Shown here one piece after another: positions 1 to 6,406 of a stretch of DNA of 13,686 nt (the stretch's first letter is position 1; each line of letters starts with the position of its first letter). Source of the stretch: DAOMOD01 sp035444205 (GTDB lineage Bacteria; Pseudomonadota; Gammaproteobacteria; Xanthomonadales; BPKI01); NCBI GenBank assembly GCA_035444205.1, contig DAOMOD010000112.1, positions 1-13,686 of the forward strand, in the 5' to 3' direction. The translations under genes and the position numbers were made by a program. The notes under the pieces were generated by a model. That model did not search any database, was not told where the DNA came from, and saw only the letters and a list, made by a program, of their open reading frames with translations.

Positions 1-14
1 CCTGGAATCCCGTC

Positions 15-2081
15 ATGCATCGCCCAATCCTTGGACTTGCCACACTCGCCCTGCTCGCCGCGGGCTCGGCCCAGGCTGCCACCTTCACCTGGCCGGGCGC
101 GGCGCCCTGCAATACCACGCTGCAGGCCTGCATCAACAATGCGGCCTCCGGCGATACGGTTCGCATTGCGACCAACGACGTCATCCACGAGGACCTGGCC
201 ATCCACGACAAGTCCCTGACTCTGGAGGCCGCAGGCATCTTCTCCCCGCGCCTGGGACCCGGCCGCGGGATCGGCGGTCTCGCCGGCGTAGCCGGCGATA
301 TCGAGGTCACGCTGCGCGGCCTCACGCTCCAGGATGGCCTGGTCGAGTTCAATCGCACCGGGTCAGGCAATGGCCGCTATCAGATCGAGCGAATGACCCT
401 GCTCAGCACCAGCAACGCCTCCAGCACGCGGCTGCGGGTGGTCGGCAACAATACCGGCACGCTGGACGTGCGCATCCACCACAATTTCATCGAGACCGGC
501 AGCGACTTCATCACTGCGCCGGGCATCGACGTACAGTCGCGGGGACCGAGCACCGGCGCTTCGATCGCCTACAACCGCGTGACCGCGCCGCGCGGGTCGG
601 CATCCTATGGCATCCGCGCCTTCACCGAGGTGGGCGGCAACCTGACCCTGGTGATCTTCGCCAATGAGGTTCGTGGTCATCTCGGCCAGGGTGCCATCCG
701 GGTCAGCGCGCTGGCCGGACCGCTCAGCGCCGACGTGATCAACAACGTGGTGGTCGGCGGGCGCTCCGGCGGCAGCAGCGACAGCACCGACGGCATCTCC
801 CTGATCGTCGGCAACGCCAACATGGGCGCATTCGTCTACAACAACACGGTGGTCGACACCGGTGGCGGTATCGCCCTGTTCCGCGCAGCCGGCTCCACCC
901 AGGAGTTCGGCGGCACGGTGCGCAACAACCTCATCGCGTTCAACCAGAACGGGCTGCGCATGCTGCCAGGCACCGGATCCGTCAGCAACGGTTCCAACCT
1001 GGTGCACGGCAACCAGAGCAACGCCTTCACGCCGGGTCCTGGCACGGTCACCGCCGACCCGATGCTGCGCGGCCTGCACGAGCCGCGCCCGGTCGGCATG
1101 TCGCCCGCCATCGACGCCGGCGACACCGACAGCCTGCGCTCCAATCTCAGCTTCATCGGCTGGCCGTTCGTCGATGCCGACGGCAGGCGGCGCTTCGTCC
1201 AGCTCATGGGGCCGGAGGTGGTAGACATCGGCGCCTACGAGTTCGGCGATCGCACGTTCCTGGCGCGCAGTCCGCCCACCGTGAGCAACTGGTTCACCGC
1301 CAGCCACCCCGCGCTGGACGGCATGATCAGCGCACGCCCCCAGCTCGCCAAGGTCTTCAACCCCTTTGGCTTCCCCAGCGTCAACAATGTCACCGCGATC
1401 GGCTTCTGGTACTGCGGCGACAGGTGGTGCCCGTTCAACCAGAATCTTGCGCCCATGCCGACCGGCGCCGCCTTCAACGTGTTCGCGCCCGGGGCAGGCA
1501 ACCTTGAGGGTGCGCGTTTCGCGCATGTCGCCAACGCCGGCAACATCACCGGTAACGTGACCACGCTCGACCATCCGTTCCTCAACACCCGTAACGATGC
1601 GATTCTGCTGGTCACGCCGAACTGGGACAACGGCGTTTATCTGAACCACAACTTCGCGGTCGGCTACACCTGCCCCGGCGCGCCCGGCCCGAACTGCTGG
1701 TCGATCGTCAACCTGGATCTCGCCGCGATGCCCAGCAATGCCAGCTTCAACGTGTACGCCCAGGACCCCAGCCACAACGCCTACGTGCACGTCGCCACCG
1801 ACGGCAACATCTCGGGAAGCGCCACCGTGCTCGACCATCCGCTGCTCAACGGCCGCCGCTGCGCGCGCTTCCACGCGACCCAGAAGATCGGCACGGTCTT
1901 CTTCAACGATTCGCCCTTCGACCTGTTCTACAACGGCGCGCTGGAACGCTGGACCATCTTCAACCAGAGCGGGGCAGCCATGCCGGCCGGCGCCCACTAT
2001 TACGTGGTGGTCGACGCCGGCGCGCCCGATTCATGCAGCCTCACGATGTTCTCCGACGGCTTCGAGGCGACCATGCCCTGA
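15..2081 (+). CDS. Secreted right-handed beta-helix protein with three C-terminal repeat domains and a DGFE tail
   Basis: The 688-residue protein begins with a clear Sec signal peptide (residues 1-22, cleavage near AQA). Residues about 25-400 are rich in short N-N and G-rich turns typical of parallel beta-helix proteins. This part closes with SPAIDAGD (from residue 363) and DIGAYEF (from residue 404), the ending I know from 'choice-of-anchor Q' beta-helix proteins. Three diverged copies of a roughly 80-residue domain follow, from about residues 426, 502 and 590. Each has an aromatic-H-x-A or DHPLLN-like start, and each closes on a W-x-x-x-N-x-x-x-AxMPxxAxxxV pattern. The last residues are FSDGFEATMP. 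A GGAA about 7 nt before the ATG fits a ribosome site. The protein is probably exported to the periplasm, outer membrane or medium; its substrate or ligand is unknown. No catalytic residues can be assigned. The beta-helix class is fairly sure, the role is not. Confidence 0.85.
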   Translation: MHRPILGLATLALLAAGSAQAATFTWPGAAPCNTTLQACINNAASGDTVRIATNDVIHEDLAIHDKSLTLEAAGIFSPRLGPGRGIGGLAGVAGDIEVTLRGLTLQDGLVEFNRTGSGNGRYQIERMTLLSTSNASSTRLRVVGNNTGTLDVRIHHNFIETGSDFITAPGIDVQSRGPSTGASIAYNRVTAPRGSASYGIRAFTEVGGNLTLVIFANEVRGHLGQGAIRVSALAGPLSADVINNVVVGGRSGGSSDSTDGISLIVGNANMGAFVYNNTVVDTGGGIALFRAAGSTQEFGGTVRNNLIAFNQNGLRMLPGTGSVSNGSNLVHGNQSNAFTPGPGTVTADPMLRGLHEPRPVGMSPAIDAGDTDSLRSNLSFIGWPFVDADGRRRFVQLMGPEVVDIGAYEFGDRTFLARSPPTVSNWFTASHPALDGMISARPQLAKVFNPFGFPSVNNVTAIGFWYCGDRWCPFNQNLAPMPTGAAFNVFAPGAGNLEGARFAHVANAGNITGNVTTLDHPFLNTRNDAILLVTPNWDNGVYLNHNFAVGYTCPGAPGPNCWSIVNLDLAAMPSNASFNVYAQDPSHNAYVHVATDGNISGSATVLDHPLLNGRRCARFHATQKIGTVFFNDSPFDLFYNGALERWTIFNQSGAAMPAGAHYYVVVDAGAPDSCSLTMFSDGFEATMP

Positions 2082-2291
2082 AGGTCTGCCGGCGGCGTGT
2101 GCGCAAGTCTCCGACGATGGCTTGCCATCGGTGCCGCGCCCGTCCGCACACTGCCCGATGCGGTGTCCCCCGACTTCGGCTTCCTGCGTTCCATAGGCAG
2201 GAGGGCCCGAGCCGCAGTTCGCCAGATGCGCGCGCAGGCGTCGGCTGTCGGGCGTCCACCGGCTGGTTGCAGTTCCACAAGAGGGTGTCGC
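2082..2291. other. Intergenic region with small hairpins between two secreted-protein genes
   Basis: This is 210 bases without a convincing gene. At 2115-2130 a perfect inverted repeat (CGATGGC, TT, GCCATCG) lies 33 bases after the preceding stop. It has no T-run, so it is at best a weak or factor-dependent terminator. A second possible stem pairs 2180-2187 with 2197-2204 across a 9-base loop. The next gene's promoter is presumably here, but I cannot point to convincing -35/-10 boxes. An open frame extends the downstream gene back to 2097, but it has no signal-peptide character and I do not regard it as coding. Confidence 0.4.
2281..2285 (+). promoter_or_regulatory. Shine-Dalgarno site that decides the start at 2292
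   Basis: GAGGG lies 6 nt before the ATG at 2292. The upstream in-frame ATG at 2097 and the downstream ATG at 2337 lack a comparable site. The 2292 start therefore fits best, although it gives a rather long, polar n-region before the signal peptide's hydrophobic core. Confidence 0.55.
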
Positions 2292-3149
2292 ATGACCACA
2301 CCGACAGACAGTTCGAAGGCAACGGCGCCTGGGCGCATGATCGCAGTGCCGCGCCCGCGTCGCACGGTGGCAGTCGCCGCGGGCTGGGCCATCGTCCTGT
2401 TCGGTGCCCTGGCGGCCACTCCGCTGTCGGCGAGCTGTCCGATTCCGGAAAGACTGTTCGTCGCGGTGTCTGCCGGGGCCACGCTGGACGGCGTGTACGT
2501 GCCGCGCAACGGTGCCGTGGAAGTGTCCGACCCGCCGCTGCGGCTGCCCACGCCGGCGCTGCATGCGTCGCTTGCCCTTCAGTCGCTGCATGTGGCGGAA
2601 AATGACGACCTGTACTTCTCGACCCATCAGGGCTTCGCCTTCGGCGGGCAGTTCCATCCGGCCGGACGCGTGCTGCGCTGGGATGGCGAGTCCATCCAGG
2701 CACTGCCGCCCTCCGCACTGGACACCATCACGGCGGTGCGCGCCTTTTCCATGTACGGCGACGCACGATTCGTGGTCCCGCGACACGACATGCGATTGGC
2801 CAGCGGCTTGCTGGTCGGCCCACGCGACCTGGTGATCCACACGCATCCGGACGCTCCCGAGCTTCTGATCGAACGCATCGGCGAGGAAGACGACCTGCCC
2901 CCACGGGTGAAGGTCGAAGCCATCGCCGCGCTCGACGAGGACAGCCTCCTGCTCGCCTTCAACTCGGCCCTGACCATCGGCGGCGGTCACTACCGTCGCT
3001 CCGACCTGGTGCGCTATCGCCGTTCGACCCGGAGTTTCGAGCTCGCCTGTCGCCTGACCGATCTCAGCCCGCGCTGGTACGCCACCAGCGTGGCAGGACT
3101 GGCCGTACTCGCCCGTCCGGACGCCGTGTTCAGGGACGGCTTCGAATGA
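2292..3149 (+). CDS. Hypothetical secreted protein with C-terminal FRDGFE tail
   Basis: I do not recognise this 285-residue protein. From the ATG at 2292 it has a long polar n-region with an R-P-R-R cluster. A hydrophobic core (about residues 25-42) and a plausible cleavage site after LSA (residue 47) follow. If translation began at the ATG at 2337 (MIAVPRPRRT...), the signal peptide would look more ordinary, but that start has no ribosome site. The mature part alternates short beta-like stretches (LYFSTHQGFAFG, RVLRWDG) and could be a beta-propeller-like fold; this is only an impression. The protein ends exactly at FRDGFE, matching the tail of the upstream beta-helix protein. Its stop lies 34 bases before the next gene, so the two are probably co-transcribed. 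Function unknown. Confidence 0.75.
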   Translation: MTTPTDSSKATAPGRMIAVPRPRRTVAVAAGWAIVLFGALAATPLSASCPIPERLFVAVSAGATLDGVYVPRNGAVEVSDPPLRLPTPALHASLALQSLHVAENDDLYFSTHQGFAFGGQFHPAGRVLRWDGESIQALPPSALDTITAVRAFSMYGDARFVVPRHDMRLASGLLVGPRDLVIHTHPDAPELLIERIGEEDDLPPRVKVEAIAALDEDSLLLAFNSALTIGGGHYRRSDLVRYRRSTRSFELACRLTDLSPRWYATSVAGLAVLARPDAVFRDGFE

Positions 3150-3183
3150 ACGCCCCTCCCTCCCATCCGCCTGGAGCCCTGCC

Positions 3184-3981
3184 ATGAATCAACGCGCATC
3201 CCTTCTGACCGCCCTGCTGCTCGTCGCCACCGGCGCCATGGCCGACGGCACCATCGAGCTCAACCATGACTGCGCGCTCGCCGGCTGCGTGCCCGGCGAC
3301 GATCCAGGCTACCCGATCACTCTGGTCGAAGGCGGCCAGTACCGTCTGAGCAGCGACCTGCTGGTGCCAGCGTCCTCGATGGGCATCTACTTCGACGCAC
3401 CCAATGCCCGATTCGTGCTGGACATGAGCGGCTTCGCCATCCGCGGCCCCTACACCTGCGCTGGCGTCCCCGTCAGCGGTTGCAGCGGACCCGGCAGTGC
3501 GCAGTCCGGGATCGTGCTGTCCTCCAGCGCACGTGGCGGCCATCTGCGCAATGGCGTGGTATCGGGATTCGGCGGGTTCGGTGTCGACGTCGATATCGAC
3601 GGCTCCTTCGAGCTGGAGAACGTCGAGTTCAGTCAGAACGCCCTGGGCGGCGCGCGCCTGGATACCCAGATCCACAACATCCTGGCCAGGCATTCCCGCT
3701 TCCTGAGAAACGGCGGCACCGGCCTGACTTCGCCATTCACGTCCACCTTGGGCACGGTGATCGAGGACAGCCTGTTCTACGGCAACCAGGGCATCGGCGC
3801 AGAGGTCACATATGGCAGCATCGCCCGAAGCAGTTTCATTTCCAATGGCTCGTTCGGCGCCGTCGGCGGCATCCATGGCTGCGTGCTTCATCTCAATCGC
3901 TTCCGCGGCAACAATGGCGGCGCGGCACAGTTCGCTTCCTGCGCTCACGTCGACAATGTCTGTGGAACCGGTCCCTGCTAG
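3184..3981 (+). CDS. Small secreted right-handed beta-helix protein
   Basis: The 265-residue protein has a textbook signal peptide (MNQRASLLTALLLVATGAMA, cleaved before DG). A GGAG site lies 7 nt before the ATG. The mature region repeats short motifs such as GHLRNGVVSGF, SFELENVEFSQN, ARHSRFLRNGGTG, VIEDSLFYGNQG and IARSSFISNGS, the coil pattern of a parallel beta-helix. Cysteine pairs sit near the N-terminus (HDCALAGC, YTCAGVPVSGC) and at the very end (SCAHVDNVCGTGPC), suggesting disulfide-capped ends and a periplasmic or extracellular location. Unlike its two upstream neighbours it lacks the DGFE tail. Such folds often bind or cleave polysaccharide, but no catalytic set is visible, so no activity is assigned. 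Its stop overlaps the stop of the convergent oxidoreductase by 4 bases (CTAG, 3978-3981). Confidence 0.8.
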   Translation: MNQRASLLTALLLVATGAMADGTIELNHDCALAGCVPGDDPGYPITLVEGGQYRLSSDLLVPASSMGIYFDAPNARFVLDMSGFAIRGPYTCAGVPVSGCSGPGSAQSGIVLSSSARGGHLRNGVVSGFGGFGVDVDIDGSFELENVEFSQNALGGARLDTQIHNILARHSRFLRNGGTGLTSPFTSTLGTVIEDSLFYGNQGIGAEVTYGSIARSSFISNGSFGAVGGIHGCVLHLNRFRGNNGGAAQFASCAHVDNVCGTGPC

Positions 3982-5300
3982 CTGCCGCGCTTGTCGCGCA
4001 GCCAGTCGCGCGCCTGCAGCCAGGTGTAGGTCGCTTGCGCGCCGAGTTTGCCCAGCGCGCCAAGCGCCGGCAACAGCCGATAGCGCGAATAGTCACGCCA
4101 GCCAGGGTCGCCTTCGGCGATGGCCGCGGCGATGAGTTCGCCGCCAACGCTGGTAGTCGCCACGCCATGGCCACCGAAGGCCTGGCAGGCCCACAGCCCC
4201 GGCTCGATCTCGCCGATGTGCGGCATCTTGTGCAGGCTGTATCCCATCAGGCCGCTCCAGGCGAATTCGACGCGCACCTCGGCAAGTTGCGGGAACACCT
4301 TTGCCAGGTCGCGCCGCAGCAGACGCTCCACCGCGCGCGGATCGCGATCGAGGATGGAGATGCGCCCGCCCCACAGCAGGCGATCGTCGGGCAGACGCCG
4401 GTAATAATCGAAGGCAAAGCGGGTGTCGTACACCGCACATGGCGTCGGCAAGAGCTCGCTCAGACGACCGCCCAGGGGCTCTGTGACCATCACGTAGGTG
4501 GCAATCGGCAGCATGGCGCGGTGGGCGGGCGCATGCAGGGGCGTCGAGTAGCCGCCACCAGCCAGTACCACGGCATCGCAGCGCAACCTCCCCTTCGGGG
4601 TCGTCACCGACCAGCCCCGCGCGCTTCGCTCGATGGCAGTGGCGGGACTGTGCTCGAACACCCGTATGCCATGCCCCATCGCCGCACGGGCGAAGCCTTG
4701 CGCCATCTTCAACGGGTGCACGTGCATGGCGTTGCCTTCGTGCAGCGCCGCCGAGTAGCGCGCGCTGCGCACGTGTTCGCGACGCAGCGTTTCGCCATCC
4801 ACCCATGCCCACTCCACGCCGAAGTGGTCGCGCAGGAAAGCCTGCTTGCGGCGCAGGATGCGTTCGTCGCGGAACCAGTTGGCCCACAGCACCCCGGCGT
4901 CTACCGCTTCGCAGTCGATGGCATAGGACTGGATGCGGCAGCGCACGGTGTTCACCGCTTCCACGGTGCGCAGATACAGGCGTCGTGCGTGCTCCATGTC
5001 CAGCTCGCGCGCCAGCGCTTCCTCGGCGCGCGAATAGCCGGCGAACACGAACCCCCCGTTGCGCCCTGAGGCTCCGTGGCCGATCGGTCCGGCTTCGACC
5101 AGGACCACGTCTCTTACGCCGCGCTCGGCGAGACCAAGGCAGGTGGCCAGGCCGGCATAGCCGCCGCCGATCACGGCGACGCGCGCCGACAGCTCGCCGC
5201 TCATTGCGGGCAGGCCCAGTTCGGGTGCGGTGGCGCGGTAATAGCTGGTCAAGCGAATGCACTCTTGGGTCGCAAGGCCGGCAAGGATACGATGAAGCAT
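3978..5300 (-). CDS. FAD-dependent oxidoreductase, DAO family, PuuB-like
   Basis: The 440-residue protein resembles gamma-glutamylputrescine oxidoreductase (PuuB) and other D-amino-acid-oxidase-fold flavoenzymes, which oxidise an amine or amino-acid C-N bond and pass electrons to oxygen, releasing H2O2. The ADP-binding Rossmann motif is V-I-G-G-G-Y-A-G (residues 43-50), with the ribose-binding Glu in VLVEAG (residue 69). The family motif GASGRNGG is at 76-83, and a C-terminal FAD-contacting GGHGVATTSVGGELIA follows. An SYYRATAP stretch near residue 19 matches the SYY motif near the PuuB N-terminus. The start is uncertain: the ATG at 5300 has a poorly spaced GGGA and overlaps the divergent gene's start. 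A TTG at 5252 has AAGAG about 9 nt upstream and keeps the SYY motif. No other putrescine genes are adjacent, so the substrate is unknown. Confidence 0.87.
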   Translation of the reverse strand: MLHRILAGLATQECIRLTSYYRATAPELGLPAMSGELSARVAVIGGGYAGLATCLGLAERGVRDVVLVEAGPIGHGASGRNGGFVFAGYSRAEEALARELDMEHARRLYLRTVEAVNTVRCRIQSYAIDCEAVDAGVLWANWFRDERILRRKQAFLRDHFGVEWAWVDGETLRREHVRSARYSAALHEGNAMHVHPLKMAQGFARAAMGHGIRVFEHSPATAIERSARGWSVTTPKGRLRCDAVVLAGGGYSTPLHAPAHRAMLPIATYVMVTEPLGGRLSELLPTPCAVYDTRFAFDYYRRLPDDRLLWGGRISILDRDPRAVERLLRRDLAKVFPQLAEVRVEFAWSGLMGYSLHKMPHIGEIEPGLWACQAFGGHGVATTSVGGELIAAAIAEGDPGWRDYSRYRLLPALGALGKLGAQATYTWLQARDWLRDKRGS

Positions 5301-5777
5301 GTTCCCAGCGCGCAGGCAATGATGTCCGAACCGGCGACTCAACCAGGGCGCGAGATCCACCGCGGCGACCCGCGCCAGCGGCGGCGTGCGCTGTGGCTGC
5401 TGCTGGCGTTCCTGGTGGTGTCGGCGCTGGCGGTGTCGGCGGTGCGCGAGCACACCCGCGATCTCGGGCAGCGACTGTACGGCGACAGCCGCGCGGAGAC
5501 GCTGAGCGAGGCCCGCATCAGCTTCCGCGTGGCGGTGGGACTTCTGCTTGTCCCGGGATTCGGGCTGGCCTGGTGGGTCTGGCGCACCGCCGCACGGAGC
5601 GAGTCGGAGGGCCGCTTCCCACCCTCCTCGGCGCGGACCTTGCGCGACGTGCCGGTGCGTCGCGGACGAAGCCTGCGCACCATCGTGCGCGGGCATCGCC
5701 TGCTGGCGTCGGCTGTGGTCGGCATCCTGCTGGTGCTGGTCCTGGTGATGGAGCTCCTGCTGGCGCGCCTGGGCTGA
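5292..5777 (+). CDS. Small three-helix membrane protein, unknown function
   Basis: The 161-residue protein is not recognised. The ATG at 5292 is preceded by AAGGA with about 4-5 nt spacing. Three hydrophobic segments are visible at about residues 33-51, 79-97 and 137-158. Basic stretches before the first (RQRRR) and between the second and third (RRGRSLRTIVRGHR) suggest the N-terminus and second loop are cytoplasmic and the C-terminus periplasmic. No catalytic motif is seen. The gene is read away from the PuuB-like oxidoreductase, and their start codons overlap by 9 bases if that enzyme starts at 5300. Its stop is 24 bases from the convergent DUF1318 gene. A later start at the paired ATGs 5319/5322 is possible and would leave all three helices intact. 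Confidence 0.65.
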   Translation: MKHVPSAQAMMSEPATQPGREIHRGDPRQRRRALWLLLAFLVVSALAVSAVREHTRDLGQRLYGDSRAETLSEARISFRVAVGLLLVPGFGLAWWVWRTAARSESEGRFPPSSARTLRDVPVRRGRSLRTIVRGHRLLASAVVGILLVLVLVMELLLARLG

Positions 5778-5801
5778 TCCGATGCCCCGTCGGGCTCCGC
5801 C

Positions 5802-6395
5802 CTACTTCTGCACCCAGGCGCCCGTCGCGTCCTGGTAGTACCAGCCGCTGCGGGCCTGTTCGATCCACTGCCTGGCAAAGGTCTGCCGGATCTGGTCTTC
5901 CCATTCGGGATGGCCATTGGCCTGGGCGATTTCGCGGTAGACGGCATTGCGGTCGCGGTTGTCGTCGGCCACTGCCTGGTTCAGCGCCGCGCGGTCACGC
6001 AGGCCCACCTGCGCGGGATCGCGAACTTCGATCAGGCCGTTGCGGGTAAAGCCGAGCGCTCCCGAATCGAAATGGGCTTGCAACTGGCCCTGGAAACGTT
6101 CGGCCATGCGTGCCTGGATGGCCTGGATCTGAGGTGTGCGGATATTGATGTCGGCCTGCGCATGCGCCGGTGGAATCAGGAAGTCGAGCACTGCGATCAA
6201 CATGCCGCGCCGGGCCGGTGCTGCATTGTTGGCTTCGGGCTCGGGCTCCGATTTCGGCGTCTCGCCGATCACCTTGCCGATGAATTCCTGTGCGGCCTGT
6301 TCGGCGGCGGCGGCGGGAAAGTACACGTTGATGGTGACACAGGCCGACAGCACCAGCACGGCGAGGGACAGAAACGACAGGCGTAGCGTTTGCAT
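5802..6395 (-). CDS. DUF1318/YdbL-family lipoprotein, apparently a YnbE-YdbL fusion
   Basis: This 197-residue lipoprotein has the lipobox L-S-A-C with the lipidated Cys at 19; the next residue is Val, so outer-membrane sorting by Lol is expected. Directly after it is VTINVYFPAAAAEQAA. The C-terminal half is YdbL/DUF1318: an ADDNRDRNAVYREIAQANG helix (about 143-161) and the closing GWYYQDATGAWVQK, comparable to the G-x-Y-x-x-x-x-G-x-W end of E. coli YdbL. Between them, residues 62-79 (RRGMLIAVLDFLIPPAHA, then QAD) look like an internal signal peptide with an A-x-A site. E. coli YdbL is only about half this length and is not a lipoprotein. The gene follows ydbH by 9 bases and is probably co-translated with it. 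By analogy with E. coli it should help YdbH in envelope lipid homeostasis. Confidence 0.85.
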   Translation of the reverse strand: MQTLRLSFLSLAVLVLSACVTINVYFPAAAAEQAAQEFIGKVIGETPKSEPEPEANNAAPARRGMLIAVLDFLIPPAHAQADINIRTPQIQAIQARMAERFQGQLQAHFDSGALGFTRNGLIEVRDPAQVGLRDRAALNQAVADDNRDRNAVYREIAQANGHPEWEDQIRQTFARQWIEQARSGWYYQDATGAWVQK

Positions 6396-6401
6396 GACAG
6401 T

Positions 6402-6406
6402 CTCCT
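6402..6406 (-). promoter_or_regulatory. Ribosome-binding site overlapping the ydbH stop codon
   Basis: On the minus strand AGGAG lies 6 nt before the ATG of the DUF1318 lipoprotein. It shares its first two bases with the ydbH stop TAG (6405-6407). This arrangement usually means one mRNA with translational coupling and matched amounts of the two proteins. Confidence 0.7.

Noticed and set aside
363..1997. Long minus-strand open frame (544 codons) opposite the beta-helix gene
   Set aside because: Its composition is the Gly/Ala/Val/Asp/Arg mix expected from the reverse of GC-rich codons. It has no signal peptide or domain motifs, and the + strand product is clearly real.
2115..2130. Rho-independent terminator after the first gene
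   Set aside because: The hairpin is perfect but short and has no T-run after it, so I only note it as part of the intergenic region.
2097..2291. N-terminal extension of the second secreted protein to the ATG at 2097
   Set aside because: The extension is Arg-rich, would bury the signal peptide, and a good ribosome site precedes 2292.
2292..2438. Lipoprotein signal on the second secreted protein
   Set aside because: The Cys at residue 49 is preceded by L-S-A-S, which does not fit a lipobox well; ordinary signal peptidase cleavage after LSA is more likely.
2031..3185. Minus-strand open frame (384 codons) opposite the second secreted gene
   Set aside because: It spans an intergenic region and two genes, shows no recognisable motif, and has low-complexity shadow composition.
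3480..5069. Plus-strand open frame (529 codons) across the convergent junction
   Set aside because: It overlaps the real beta-helix and oxidoreductase genes in the wrong frames; its sequence is Arg/Gln/His-rich shadow.
5778..5801. Bidirectional terminator between the convergent membrane-protein and DUF1318 genes
   Set aside because: Only a 4-bp GCCC/GGGC stem is visible in the 24-bp gap and there is no T-run on either strand.
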